This document shows positions 25,961-34,622 of a DNA stretch of 64,000 bases, in pieces (positions within the stretch are counted from its first letter, which is position 1; each line of letters begins with the position of its first letter). Where the stretch lies: contig NZ_SDOZ01000002.1 of NCBI RefSeq assembly GCF_004134775.1, positions 553,740-617,739 on the forward strand. Reading direction: 5' to 3'. The stretch is from Candidatus Borkfalkia ceftriaxoniphila. Lineage in GTDB: Bacteria; Bacillota; Clostridia; Christensenellales; Borkfalkiaceae. Both the position numbers and the translations under genes were made by a program. The notes beneath the pieces were generated by a model. That model saw only the letters and a program-made list of their open reading frames with translations. It did not search any database and had not been told where the DNA came from.

Positions 25961-25964
<4 letters not shown>
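25218..25964 (-). CDS. 2-oxoacid:ferredoxin oxidoreductase, beta (thiamine-diphosphate) subunit
   Basis: 248 residues. Seen: HYCPGCTHGIVHRLVAE at about 17-33 (Fe-S/TPP region CPGC), then GDGDLASIGMAETVHAAARG near 90-110 with the TPP-binding GDGD and, about 20 residues on, IIFINNSIYGMTGGQMAPTT, the NN-containing end of the TPP motif. It supplies the TPP site and carries electrons to the ferredoxin subunit. It overlaps both neighbours by 4 bp, typical of fixed stoichiometry. The family includes KorB/VorA-type subunits; substrate is not resolved. Confidence 0.93.
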
Positions 25965-27034
<1,070 letters not shown>

Positions 27035-27066
27035 GAATCCTCCGTTTATTTTTGAAATCGTACCGC

Positions 27067-27273
27067 CTATTTATCCACCTCGATGGCGCAATCGGGGCAC
27101 ATCGTCGCGCAGAACGCGCAGCCGATGCAGTCCTCCATGCGGACGGCTTCCGCCACGGGATAGCCGTTGGCGTTGAGTTTATGTTCGCTGAGTTCCAAAA
27201 CTTTTTTGGGACAGCTGAACACGCAAAGGCCGCAGCCCTTGCAGACTTTTTCGTTGATGGTAACAAATGCCAT
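27067..27273 (-). CDS. 2-oxoacid:ferredoxin oxidoreductase, delta (2x[4Fe-4S] ferredoxin) subunit
   Basis: 68 residues. Two classical [4Fe-4S] motifs are visible: CKGCGLCVFSCP at about 11-22 and CIGCAFCATMCP at about 48-59. It receives electrons from the catalytic subunits and passes them to free ferredoxin. AAAGGAG precedes the ATG, and that site overlaps the TAA of the upstream 8-oxoguanine glycosylase gene, only 2 bp away, so the five genes form one operon. Confidence 0.93.
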   Translation of the reverse strand: MAFVTINEKVCKGCGLCVFSCPKKVLELSEHKLNANGYPVAEAVRMEDCIGCAFCATMCPDCAIEVDK

Positions 27274-27275
27274 AT

Positions 27276-28109
27276 TTAACTCCTTTCTCCTCGTTTACAG
27301 TAAAACAAAACCTGCTGGATATATCCGCCGACGTCGCCGAACAGTTCGCGAAAGAACGCCGCGATCTTCCCTCGGTCTTTCAAGGCGCCGTGAAAATCTT
27401 CGCGGTACACTTTTTCCACCCAGGTATCCACGGGAAACGCCCCGGTATCGTGATAGGCGAACAGCGCGATGCAGTCCGCCACTTTCGGGCCGACGCCGCA
27501 CAGCGCCGTCAGTTGCGCGCGAAGGGCGTCGCCGTGCTTTTCCCGCGCCCCGCGGAGCGCGCCCGCAGCGATCGCTTTCGCGGACACAAAAAGATATTTC
27601 GCGCGGTAGCCCGCGCCGAGATCCGCAAAAAAACGCTCGTCCTTTTCCGCCAGGACAGACGCTTTCGGAAAGGTAAAAAAGCGTTCGCCCAGAAAGATCT
27701 TCTCTTCGCCCGCGCGCTCCGCGATGCGCTCCAAGATGCCCTTGATGCGGGGAATGTGGTTATTTTGCGACACGAGAAAGGAAAAAGTCGTTTCCTCTTC
27801 GTCCTGGTTGAGGATGCGCAGTCCCCGCCCTTTTCGGTAGGCGGCGCAGACGGTTTCGATGCCGTAACTTTCCGCGCGGCGGCAGATCTCGCCGTAATCG
27901 CGCGACAGATCGAAATAATGATGAAAATAGTCGCGGTCGGCATCTTCGCATTCCACAAAAGTTTCGTTCCCGCGGGCGTAAACGTAGCAGGCCCTGTCCG
28001 CCGCGCAGACGAAATATCCCTCCCGCCAGGGGCGGAAACGGAACGTCTGACCGCAGCCGAGGGTGCTTTGCGGTTCGAAATATTCTCTTTCGTAGGTGAT
28101 TTTTTGCAT
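27276..28109 (-). CDS. 8-oxoguanine DNA glycosylase/AP lyase (OGG1-type)
   Basis: 277 residues. Seen: N-terminal domain with STLGCGQTFRFRPW (about 15-28), the FRW-like entry of OGG proteins, then FLVSQNNHIPRIKGILERI, and a helix-hairpin-helix-GPD motif LCGVGPKVADCIALFAYHDTG with the catalytic Lys (VGPKVADC) and, after it, FPVDTWV with the catalytic Asp. This is the eukaryote-like OGG family found in many Clostridia, which removes oxidised guanine and nicks the site. The gene is the first of the 2-oxoacid oxidoreductase operon. Its promoter -10 (TGATATAAT) lies only ~11 bp before the ATG, so the leader is very short. Confidence 0.88.
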   Translation of the reverse strand: MQKITYEREYFEPQSTLGCGQTFRFRPWREGYFVCAADRACYVYARGNETFVECEDADRDYFHHYFDLSRDYGEICRRAESYGIETVCAAYRKGRGLRILNQDEEETTFSFLVSQNNHIPRIKGILERIAERAGEEKIFLGERFFTFPKASVLAEKDERFFADLGAGYRAKYLFVSAKAIAAGALRGAREKHGDALRAQLTALCGVGPKVADCIALFAYHDTGAFPVDTWVEKVYREDFHGALKDRGKIAAFFRELFGDVGGYIQQVLFYCKRGERS

Positions 28110-28208
28110 ATCTTCCCTATATTATATCACTTTTTGCGCCCGTTGGCAAAGAAAAATAATTTCCATATCTTATACAAAACGGATAAAGAAAAAAATTTTT
28201 GGCAAAAA

Positions 28209-28421
28209 TCAGTCGGAAAGACAAAGGATATAGGCGGGGTCTACTTCCAACGCCGCGCAAAGGTTTGCGAACGTATCCAATGCAGGCAATTTTTGTCCTT
28301 TGACATAACAAGATATCTGTTGATGTTTAACTCCTATTCGCCGAGCCAATTCGCTCTGCGTCAACCCGCTTTGCTGAATCGCCTCAATAATCCTTTCACG
28401 AACTTGATCAAGTGTAATCAT
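28209..28421 (-). CDS. XRE-family HTH repressor, small
   Basis: 70 residues, essentially a single lambda-repressor-like helix-turn-helix: LTQSELARRIGVKHQQISCYVKG is split here as SELARRIGVKHQQISCYVKG, followed by KLPALDTFANLCAALEVDP. Such minimal XRE proteins regulate adjacent genes. It is divergent from an unknown 126-residue protein, and a large imperfect palindrome overlaps the facing promoter. An extended -10 (TGATATAAT, 28451-28443) and CGGAGG precede its own start. A toxin-antitoxin style arrangement was considered, but the neighbour has no toxin features. Confidence 0.85.
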   Translation of the reverse strand: MITLDQVRERIIEAIQQSGLTQSELARRIGVKHQQISCYVKGQKLPALDTFANLCAALEVDPAYILCLSD

Positions 28422-28449
28422 AAAACTACCTCCGTTATAAAAATTATAT

Positions 28450-28491
28450 CATCTAACAGGTGCAAAATACTTGACTTGCACCCATTAGATG
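28450..28491. promoter_or_regulatory. Large palindrome, probable XRE operator
   Basis: Arms CATCTAACAGGTGCAA (28450-28465) and TTGCACCCATTAGATG (28476-28491) are complementary at 14 of 16 positions around a 10-bp centre. The right arm covers most of the -35/spacer of the rightward promoter, and the left arm abuts the leftward extended -10. Binding by the adjacent XRE protein would shut both promoters. Confidence 0.7.
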
Positions 28492-28500
28492 CAGTATACT
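28471..28500 (+). promoter_or_regulatory. Promoter of the 126-residue unknown gene
   Basis: TTGACT (28471-28476), 18-bp spacer, TATACT (28495-28500), followed by AAGGAGAGG and ATG at 28521. The -35 lies inside the palindromic operator. Confidence 0.7.
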
Positions 28501-28520
28501 TAAAAAAAGGAGAGGTTCTT

Positions 28521-28901
28521 ATGAATTTAGATCTGGAAAAAGGCTACGAACAAGAGGTAGTGCTGTTTTTAAAAATGTGCAAAAAAGAGGACGGAAACTT
28601 TTTAAATCTTCCCCTTAAAAAACGGAAGATAGAAGACGCGGTGCGCCTACTGTGCATCACGACGGCTTTGAGCCTGCGCGGGCCGTTCTTTTCCGTGATC
28701 AACGCAGAGGAAAAACGTTTTGACGAACTTATTTCCCATTGGGAACGAATCCGCTACGACGAAGAGAAAGTGACCGCGTGGCTCGACGACTTCATCGCCG
28801 CCGTCGAAGATCCCCTGCTGAAACAAGTCGCCCAAGAAATATGGAACGAAAAAAAAGCGCGCTTTCAAAATGCGCGTTTCGATGCAATGTCATTGTTATA
28901 G
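28521..28901 (+). CDS. Unknown 126-residue acidic helical protein
   Basis: Start chosen at the ATG with AAGGAGAGG 5-8 nt upstream. The protein (begins MNLDLEKGYEQEVVLFLKM) appears all-helical with many charged residues, no signal peptide, no membrane segment and no motif I recognise; there are two Cys (KMCKKE and LLCITTA). It is divergent from a small XRE regulator and shares its operator. The pair resembles a self-contained regulated module, but I cannot assign a function. Confidence 0.65.
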   Translation: MNLDLEKGYEQEVVLFLKMCKKEDGNFLNLPLKKRKIEDAVRLLCITTALSLRGPFFSVINAEEKRFDELISHWERIRYDEEKVTAWLDDFIAAVEDPLLKQVAQEIWNEKKARFQNARFDAMSLL

Positions 28902-28966
28902 ACGGCAAAACGATTTCTTCACCCAATTTTTACATAGTCTTTTTCCCCCATTCGGCAAAAAATTGT

Positions 28967-28995
28967 TTGCCAAGCGGGCGTTTTGGGTGTATAGT
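28967..28995 (+). promoter_or_regulatory. Promoter of the four-helix membrane protein gene
   Basis: TTGCCA (28967-28972), 17-bp spacer, TATAGT (28990-28995). The predicted transcript start near 29002 is about 5 nt before the ATG at 29007. Confidence 0.6.
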
Positions 28996-29006
28996 ATATG
29001 CTGTCT

Positions 29007-29570
29007 ATGAGTATTAAAAGAAAAATCAAAAAATCCAAATTCATCATCGCGTGCACTTATCTGTGCTTTTACGCCGCCTATGCCGCGTACGCGATATTCT
29101 ATTATACGAGTTATAAAAATCTGCTCGGGATCCTGCTCGTCACCCTCATATCCGTCGCGCTCTTTCTCTCTGCGGTGACGACTTTTTTGAGTTACCGCGT
29201 CAACCTGCTCAACGAAAAGCCTTCGCCTTTCCGTCACTTTCTGAAAATCGCAAAATATACCGCGCAACTCATCACTTCCGTCATCACCATCGTAATGGTC
29301 CTCTCCGCCGTACAGAATACCAACGTATTTTCGCTCATCATGGCCATCGTTTCCGTGCCGACGCTGATATTCAGCATTCTCGTAAACGTGCTCGCCAATC
29401 TGTGGGAACGCAAATGCAAATACGGATTCGGAAAAAAACATTTTATCCCCCAGCCCCTTTTAGACGACGAGGGCAACGAGATCAATTTGCAGGATATCGA
29501 CCTGAAAGAAGAAGAACGCTCGCTGACCATGAAATATTTTCACAAGAACGATAAAACAAAAACAGGTTAA
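29007..29570 (+). CDS. Unknown four-TM membrane protein
   Basis: 187 residues from the ATG at 29007. An ATG at 28998 would fall upstream of the predicted transcript start. Seen: basic N-terminus (SIKRKIKKSKF), four hydrophobic helices at about 12-32, 40-62, 85-105 and 110-132, then a charged cytoplasmic tail with acidic LDDEGNEINLQDIDLKEEE and a lysine-rich end. No Shine-Dalgarno is present. No family recognised. It is followed by a strong bidirectional terminator and is convergent with the ribosomal-protein genes. Confidence 0.7.
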   Translation: MSIKRKIKKSKFIIACTYLCFYAAYAAYAIFYYTSYKNLLGILLVTLISVALFLSAVTTFLSYRVNLLNEKPSPFRHFLKIAKYTAQLITSVITIVMVLSAVQNTNVFSLIMAIVSVPTLIFSILVNVLANLWERKCKYGFGKKHFIPQPLLDDEGNEINLQDIDLKEEERSLTMKYFHKNDKTKTG

Positions 29571-29574
29571 AAAA

Positions 29575-29603
29575 ACCGCCCGCGGCGATTTGCCGCGGGC
29601 GGT
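29575..29603. terminator. Bidirectional intrinsic terminator
   Basis: 12-bp GC-rich stem ACCGCCCGCGGC / GCCGCGGGCGGT, 5-nt loop, between the membrane-protein gene and rpmA. Confidence 0.88.
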
Positions 29604-29609
29604 CGTTTG

Positions 29610-29885
29610 TTACTGCGCTTTGTAAACGCTGACTTGCTTTTTGTCTTTGCCCAATCTCTCGAACTTCACGACGCCGTCGGTCAAAGCGAACAAAGTATCG
29701 TCTTTACCGATACCGACGTTGTTGCCGGGATGGAATTTGGTGCCTCTCTGGCGGACGAGAATATTTCCCGCAAGCACGGACTGGCCGTCCGAACGCTTTA
29801 CGCCGAGACGTTTTGCCTCGCTGTCTCTGCCGTTGTGAGAGGAGCCCGTTCCCTTTTTATGAGCAAATAAATTGATGAAAATCAT
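29610..29885 (-). CDS. rpmA: 50S ribosomal protein L27, with N-terminal extension
   Basis: 91 residues. The conserved body begins at [20 protein letters not shown] and includes [15 protein letters not shown]. Before it is a 7-residue extension, MIFINLF, in the place of the firmicute peptide (MLKLDLQFF-type) that is removed by the Prp cysteine protease so that L27 can reach the peptidyl-transferase centre. In most Firmicutes prp lies between rplU and rpmA; here only 23 bp separate them and no prp is present. Co-transcribed with rplU. Confidence 0.96.
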   Translation of the reverse strand: MIFINLFAHKKGTGSSHNGRDSEAKRLGVKRSDGQSVLAGNILVRQRGTKFHPGNNVGIGKDDTLFALTDGVVKFERLGKDKKQVSVYKAQ

Positions 29886-29908
29886 TTATTTATCCTCCAA
29901 AATTTTTG

Positions 29909-30214
29909 TTACAGCGAGATCTTTTCGATCTTGACTGCGGTGAAAGGCTGTCTGTGGCCCTGCTTTTTACGCTCGTTCTTCTTCGCCTTATACTTGAAAA
30001 CGATGATCTTTTTGAACTTGTCCTGCGCCTGCACGGTGCCGCTGACCTTTGCGTTCGCAACGTCTGCCCCGTACTTCACGCCGTTCTCGTCGGAAACCAT
30101 GACGACGTTGAACTCCACGCTGTCGCCCACATTCGCGTTCAGTTTTTCCAGGCGAACGACTTCGCCTTCGCTCACGCGGTACTGCTTATTTCCGTTTTCG
30201 ATAATTGCGTACAA
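29909..30214 (-). CDS. rplU: 50S ribosomal protein L21
   Basis: 101 residues. The conserved N-terminus MYAIIENGNKQYRV fixes the start at a TTG codon (30214-30212) preceded by GAGGAGG; no ATG or GTG in frame fits. The C-terminal half with KIIVFKYKAKKNERKKQGHRQ matches L21, which binds 23S rRNA near the exit side of the 50S subunit. It heads the rplU-rpmA operon after a leader of about 90 nt that may autoregulate it. Confidence 0.96.
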   Translation of the reverse strand: MYAIIENGNKQYRVSEGEVVRLEKLNANVGDSVEFNVVMVSDENGVKYGADVANAKVSGTVQAQDKFKKIIVFKYKAKKNERKKQGHRQPFTAVKIEKISL

Positions 30215-30300
30215 AATACTTTTACCTCCTCTTTCCAGTCTCGCCGTATGCCAAGGCGGCGCGTACCCGCGCGCTTATAAGGCCCGCTCCGAGCGGCTCA
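30215..30300 (-). promoter_or_regulatory. Structured rplU leader (possible L21 leader)
   Basis: The minus-strand leader can fold into successive short stems, including CCGCTCGGAGCGG, GCGCGCGGGTACGCGC and GCCGCCTTGGCATACGGCG, ahead of the GAGGAGG ribosome site. L21 leaders with autoregulatory hairpins are known in Bacillota. The match to that family was judged by position and structure only. Confidence 0.45.
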
Positions 30301-30306
30301 GGATAT

Positions 30307-30335
30307 AATTTATCATACGCGCGTTTTTTTGTCAA
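30307..30335 (-). promoter_or_regulatory. Promoter of rplU-rpmA
   Basis: TTGACA (30335-30330), 17-bp spacer, TAAATT (30312-30307) on the minus strand. Confidence 0.7.
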
Positions 30336-30415
30336 GCGTTTTTGTTTTGCGCGGGCGAATATTTCCCGAAAAGGAACACAAACTGACAGTAAACCAATCG
30401 GCGGAGGTATTTATT

Positions 30416-30856
30416 ATGGCTGATATCAAGAGCGACAGCGAAATGCTGGCGGAAATTTATCGCAACACGCATTACGCGCTGCAATCCATTTCGGACGTTC
30501 TGCCTGAAACGGAAGACGAAAAAATGCAGGAACTTTTAAAGAAAATGCACGACGAATACGAACTGATCTCCGGCAAAGCGGCGCTTCTCGCCAAGGAAAA
30601 GGATCTGGAACTCAAAGAACCCAATCCTTTGAAAAAGGCGATGATGTGGAGTTCTATCAAGATGAGCACCTTCAAAGATAACTCCCGCGGCCACATTGCG
30701 GAAATGATGACGCAGGGCACGGTAATGGGCACCACAGCCCTTCTGCGCTCGCTCAACGACAGCAAGGACAACCTGAGCGACGAAGTCAGATCCTTGTGCA
30801 AAGAACTTCTGCATATGGAAGAATCGTACGAAGAACAGTTTAAAAAATATTTGTAA
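30416..30856 (+). CDS. Unknown 146-residue helical protein
   Basis: Start ATG at 30416 with GGCGGAGG upstream. The sequence is almost entirely helical: a pair of long amphipathic helices (AEIYRNTHYALQSISDVLPE, then KMQELLKKMHDEYELISGKA), a central NPLKKAMMWSSIKMSTFKDN turn, and a further helix pair ending LLHMEESYEEQFKKYL. The pattern recalls four-helix ferritin-like or DUF892-like bundles, but the metal-ligand spacing (ExxH twice) is not clearly present. No signal peptide. It stands alone between rplU and the glm operon. Confidence 0.65.
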   Translation: MADIKSDSEMLAEIYRNTHYALQSISDVLPETEDEKMQELLKKMHDEYELISGKAALLAKEKDLELKEPNPLKKAMMWSSIKMSTFKDNSRGHIAEMMTQGTVMGTTALLRSLNDSKDNLSDEVRSLCKELLHMEESYEEQFKKYL

Positions 30857-30862
30857 AAGGAA

Positions 30863-30888
30863 GGCGGGCGCATATTTTTGCGCCCGCC
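30863..30888. terminator. Bidirectional intrinsic terminator
   Basis: 10-bp stem GGCGGGCGCA / TGCGCCCGCC, 6-nt loop, followed by CTTTTTATT on the plus strand. It lies between the helical orphan and glmS. Confidence 0.88.
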
Positions 30889-30893
30889 TCTTT

Positions 30894-32672
30894 TTATTCC
30901 ACCGTCACGCTCTTGGCGAGATTGCGCGGTTTGTCGGGATCGTGCCCCCGCAATTGGCACATTCTGAGGGCAAAATACTGCAAGGGTATGACGGAAACGG
31001 CGCCCGCGAGTTCTTCACGCACGGCGGGGATCTTGCAGCAAAACTGCGCCGCGCTCTCCTTCAAAACGCTTTCGAACGGCGAAAAGAGCGCCACGTATCC
31101 GCCGCGAGCGATGACTTCCGCCACGGCGTTTTCCGTCTTTTTCGCCAGCGATTTCTGCGTGACGATGGCGATGACGGGAAAGCCCTTTTCGACGAGCGCG
31201 AGCGTGCCGTGTTTGAGTTCGCCCGCGGGATACCCCTCGCTGAACACGTAGGCGATCTCTTTGACCTTCAAGGCGCCCTCGACGGCGGTAACGAAGTCCG
31301 CGTCGCGCCCCAGAAAATACATCGCCGATTTTTCTTTGAGCCGCGACGCGAGCGCGTCCACTTCGGGAAAACAGGAAAACGCTTCGCGCGCCGCGAACGA
31401 CAGCGCGGGCAGATCGTAATAAAAGGAGGGATATACGCCCGTTTTTTTGCAGCAAGCCTCGGCGGCGAGCGTGAAGAGGCACATGAGTTGACAGTTGTAA
31501 CTTTTTGTCGCGGCGACCGCGATCTCGGCGTTGGCGCGCATGGGCACGTTGGTATCCGACAGCGCCGCGATGGTCGAATGACGCACGTTCGTGACCGAAA
31601 CGACGTACGCGCCCGCGGCTTTCGCGCGTTTGACCGCCTCCGCGGTATCGGCGGTCTCTCCGCTCTGGCTGACCGCGACGAGAACGTCGTCTTTTTGAAT
31701 CAGCCGCGTCTTATAGCGGAATTCGCTCGCCCGTTCGCAGATAACGGGCACACCGAGGCATTTTTCCGCGACGAAACGAAAGGAGAGGGTGGAGTGGAAC
31801 GCAGTGCCGCAGGCGACCGCGAAGATGCGCTCCGCCGCCGCGAGTTTTCGCGCGCAGGCGGTGAAATCCATGCCTTTCAGGGCGGCGTACGTATCCGACA
31901 GGGCGCGGGGGATATCCGCGATCTCCTCTTCCATATAACTTGTAAACGCGCCCCTTTCGCGCACGGCGGAGCCGCCGTCGGAGGGCGTGAACGTCTTGTC
32001 GACCGCGTTCAGGTTAAAATCGTAAAACAGCACGCGCTGTCCGACAAGACAGATGAGTTCCCCGTCCGACGCGGGGCAGATCGAGCCGCACACGCCCGAA
32101 AGGGCGGGGATATCGCTGCACACGTACACGCCGTCCGCGCCCGTGCCCGCGACGAGCGGGCTTTTGCATTTGGCGCAGACGACGGTATCGGGAAAATCTT
32201 CGCATAAAACGGCGATGGCATAGGAGCCTTCCAGCCGCGCGCACCCGTCGCGCACCGCGCGCAGAAAATCCCCCGTATAGGCGCGCGAAATGAGTTTTAC
32301 GATCACTTCGCTGTCCGTTTCGGAAAGAAAGACCTCTCCCGCCGCGACCAATTCTTCTTTCAGCGCGGCGAAGTTTTCCACGATGCCGTTATGCACGAGC
32401 GCGAATTTGCCCGCCGCGTGCGGATGGGCGTTTTCGTCCGACGGCGCGCCGTGCGTCGCCCAGCGCGTGTGCCCGATGCCCGCGCCGCCTTTCAGATATG
32501 CGTCCGCAAGCGCATCCGCACCGCCCTTTTTCTTGCGTATGCCGATGGCGTTCTGATCGAGTACCGCCACGCCCACGGAGTCGTAGCCGCGGTATTCCAG
32601 CCGTTTGAGCCCGTCGTACACGCGGGGCCAGCAATCGCCCCCGCGCTGCACGCATCCGATGATTCCGCACAT
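30894..32672 (-). CDS. glmS: Glutamine-fructose-6-phosphate aminotransferase (isomerising)
   Basis: 592 residues, the usual GlmS length. Seen: N-terminal glutaminase with Cys2 (MCGIIGCV) and GLKRLEYRGYDSVG, HTRWATHG and HNGIVENF; then two SIS isomerase domains with ACGTAFHSTLSFRFVAE, SQSGETADTAEAV and a C-terminal PRNLAKSVTVE end. It makes glucosamine-6-phosphate, the first step to UDP-GlcNAc. It is the last gene of the glmU'-glmM-glmS operon (4 bp after glmM). No glmS ribozyme precedes it. Confidence 0.96.
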   Translation of the reverse strand: MCGIIGCVQRGGDCWPRVYDGLKRLEYRGYDSVGVAVLDQNAIGIRKKKGGADALADAYLKGGAGIGHTRWATHGAPSDENAHPHAAGKFALVHNGIVENFAALKEELVAAGEVFLSETDSEVIVKLISRAYTGDFLRAVRDGCARLEGSYAIAVLCEDFPDTVVCAKCKSPLVAGTGADGVYVCSDIPALSGVCGSICPASDGELICLVGQRVLFYDFNLNAVDKTFTPSDGGSAVRERGAFTSYMEEEIADIPRALSDTYAALKGMDFTACARKLAAAERIFAVACGTAFHSTLSFRFVAEKCLGVPVICERASEFRYKTRLIQKDDVLVAVSQSGETADTAEAVKRAKAAGAYVVSVTNVRHSTIAALSDTNVPMRANAEIAVAATKSYNCQLMCLFTLAAEACCKKTGVYPSFYYDLPALSFAAREAFSCFPEVDALASRLKEKSAMYFLGRDADFVTAVEGALKVKEIAYVFSEGYPAGELKHGTLALVEKGFPVIAIVTQKSLAKKTENAVAEVIARGGYVALFSPFESVLKESAAQFCCKIPAVREELAGAVSVIPLQYFALRMCQLRGHDPDKPRNLAKSVTVE

Positions 32673-32676
32673 ATTT

Positions 32677-33981
32677 TTACTCCTTCAACTGCGCGATCGC
32701 GCGGCGTACGCGCTCCGCCGCGCCCTTCGCGTCCTGCAAGTTTTCCGCCTCCGCAAAGATGCGGATGACGGGCTCGGTGCCTGACGCGCGCACGACCAGC
32801 CTGCCCTTATTCAGGCGGTTGGCGCATTCCCGCACCACGTTGCTCACGCCCTCGTCGCCGAGCACGCGCACCTTGTCTTTGACGCGCACGCTCACGTTGT
32901 ATTGGGGATATAGCCGAATATCCGAAAGCGCGGAAAGGGGCGTATCCGTCAGAAGTTCGGCAAGTTTTAAAGAAGTTAAAATGCCGTCGCCCGTGGTGGC
33001 GTATTCGGATAAGATCACGTGTCCCGACTGCTCGCCGCCCACCGCCGCGCCGTGCGCGCGCATATATTCCGCGACGTACTTATCGCCGATATCCGTGCGC
33101 GCGAGCGTGATCCCGCGCGCCGCCAGCCAGACTTCCGCGCCCGTATTGGTGTGCACCGTGCCCACTGCCAGACCGCCCGTCAGTTTCCCCTGTTTTTTCA
33201 GTTTGTCGGCAAATATACAGATGATGCGGTCGCCGTCCACAACGTTGCCCTTTTCGTCCACCGCGATCAATCGGTCGGCGTCGCCGTCGTAGCAAAAGCC
33301 CGCGTCGGCGCGGAGGCGCGCGACCAATTCCGAAAGGTGTTCGGGATAGAGCGCGCCGCAGTTGTCGTTGACGGAAAGGCCGTCCGTCTTGATATTGCAC
33401 GCGGTCACTTTTGCGCCCAGCCGCTCGAACGCGGCGGGCGCAAAGGCGGAAGCCGCGCCGTTGGCGCAGTCGAGCACGAAATGCAATCCTTCCAGCCCCC
33501 GCGAACACGCGCCGCCGAGGTGACGAAGGTATTCTTCGCCCGCCTCGTGCACGTATTCGTAGCGCCCTACCGACAGAGAGGGCGCGAACAGGCGGTCGAT
33601 AAAATATTTTTCCAGGCGGCGTTCGAGTTTTTCGTCGAATTTGCACCCCGCGCCGTCGAACACCTTGATGCCGTTGAATTCGGGCGGATTGTGCGAGGCG
33701 CTGATCATCACGCCGCAATCGGCGGCGTGGCGCTTTGTGAGATACGCGCACGCGGCGGTGGGAAGAACGCCGCCGTCGAGGACGTTTCCGCCGCCCACCG
33801 TCACGCCCGCCGCAATGGCGAGCATGAGCATATCCGAGGAAACGCGGTTATCGCGCGCGATAAAAACGGTCGGCTTTGCGTACAGTCTGCAAAGCGCGTT
33901 TCCGAGCGCGAACGCCGTGCGGGAAGTCAGACTTTCGTTGACGACGCCGCGGATCCCGTCCGTTCCGAATCTGTCGCTCAT
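32677..33981 (-). CDS. glmM: Phosphoglucosamine mutase
   Basis: 434 residues. Seen: N-terminal FGTDGIRGVVN, the phosphoserine loop GVMISASHNPPEFNG around residue 95 (catalytic Ser in SASHN), metal-binding CYDGDADRLI (DGDADR) near 240, and a C-terminal RASGTEPVIRIFAEAE phosphate-binding loop. It converts glucosamine-6-P to glucosamine-1-P, the substrate of the GlmU acetyltransferase encoded immediately upstream (4-bp ATGA overlap). It is followed 4 bp later by glmS. Confidence 0.97.
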   Translation of the reverse strand: MSDRFGTDGIRGVVNESLTSRTAFALGNALCRLYAKPTVFIARDNRVSSDMLMLAIAAGVTVGGGNVLDGGVLPTAACAYLTKRHAADCGVMISASHNPPEFNGIKVFDGAGCKFDEKLERRLEKYFIDRLFAPSLSVGRYEYVHEAGEEYLRHLGGACSRGLEGLHFVLDCANGAASAFAPAAFERLGAKVTACNIKTDGLSVNDNCGALYPEHLSELVARLRADAGFCYDGDADRLIAVDEKGNVVDGDRIICIFADKLKKQGKLTGGLAVGTVHTNTGAEVWLAARGITLARTDIGDKYVAEYMRAHGAAVGGEQSGHVILSEYATTGDGILTSLKLAELLTDTPLSALSDIRLYPQYNVSVRVKDKVRVLGDEGVSNVVRECANRLNKGRLVVRASGTEPVIRIFAEAENLQDAKGAAERVRRAIAQLKE

Positions 33982-34622
33982 TTTTCTTCTCCTCCCAAAT
34001 AACGTTTCGCGCCGCCTGCGCGGATCTGCTGGCGCACGCGGCCGATCACGAAATCGCCCTTGCCCGCGCCCTCCGTGACCGTGGTTCCCGCCGCGACGAA
34101 CGCGCCGTCCGCGATCTCCACGGGCGCGATGAGGTTGACGTTGCTGCCTATAAAGCAGTTGTTGCCGACGCGCGTGCGGTGTTTGTTCTTGCCGTCGTAA
34201 TTGCAGAACACGACGCCGCAGCCGATATTGCAGTTTTCGCCCACGTCCGCGTCGCCCACGTAGGCGAGGTGGCTCACTTTGGTACCCGCGCCCACGACGG
34301 AATTTTTGATCTCCACGAAATCTCCCACGCGGCAGTTATCGCCTACGTTTGCGCCCTTTCTGAGGTGGGCGAACGGACCCACCGTACAGTTTTTGCCGAC
34401 GCGCGCGCCGCGCAGCACGCTCTTTTCGATCTCGGAACCCGCGCCGACAAAGGCGTCCTCCAATATATTTTCGGGGCGCAGGACCGCGCCCGCCTCGATG
34501 ACCGTGCGGCCGTATATGTAGTTATCGGGATAGATGATTGCGCCGTCGCCGATCGTCGCTTCCTCCGAAACGAATACCCGATCGGGCGCGAGAAACCGAA
34601 CGTTGGGGAATTTATTTTGCAA
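33978..34622 (-). CDS. Stand-alone GlmU-type glucosamine-1-phosphate acetyltransferase domain
   Basis: 214 residues from a TTG at 34622 with GGGAGGG 7 nt upstream; an ATG ten codons earlier has no site. The protein is a left-handed beta-helix matching only the C-terminal half of GlmU: HLRKGANVGDN (Arg of the acceptor site), VEIKNSVVG (Lys), KVSHLAYVGDADVG (catalytic His, Tyr), NIGCGVVFCNYDGKNKHRT (Asn, Asn-Tyr, Lys) and FIGSNVNLIAPVEI. The N-terminal uridyltransferase domain with its LAAGxGTRM loop is wholly absent, and the protein begins just before the helix. It would make GlcNAc-1-P from acetyl-CoA; the uridylyl step must be done elsewhere. First gene of the glmM-glmS operon. Confidence 0.88.
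   Translation of the reverse strand: MQNKFPNVRFLAPDRVFVSEEATIGDGAIIYPDNYIYGRTVIEAGAVLRPENILEDAFVGAGSEIEKSVLRGARVGKNCTVGPFAHLRKGANVGDNCRVGDFVEIKNSVVGAGTKVSHLAYVGDADVGENCNIGCGVVFCNYDGKNKHRTRVGNNCFIGSNVNLIAPVEIADGAFVAAGTTVTEGAGKGDFVIGRVRQQIRAGGAKRYLGGEEK

Noticed and set aside
28209..28901. Toxin-antitoxin pair
   Set aside because: The XRE gene could be an antitoxin, but the partner lacks RelE/HigB/HipA-like residues and the genes are divergent, unlike usual operonic pairs. Kept as a regulated orphan pair.
32640..32690. glmS ribozyme upstream of glmS
   Set aside because: Only 4 bp separate glmM and glmS, so there is no room for the ribozyme; none was seen upstream of the operon either.
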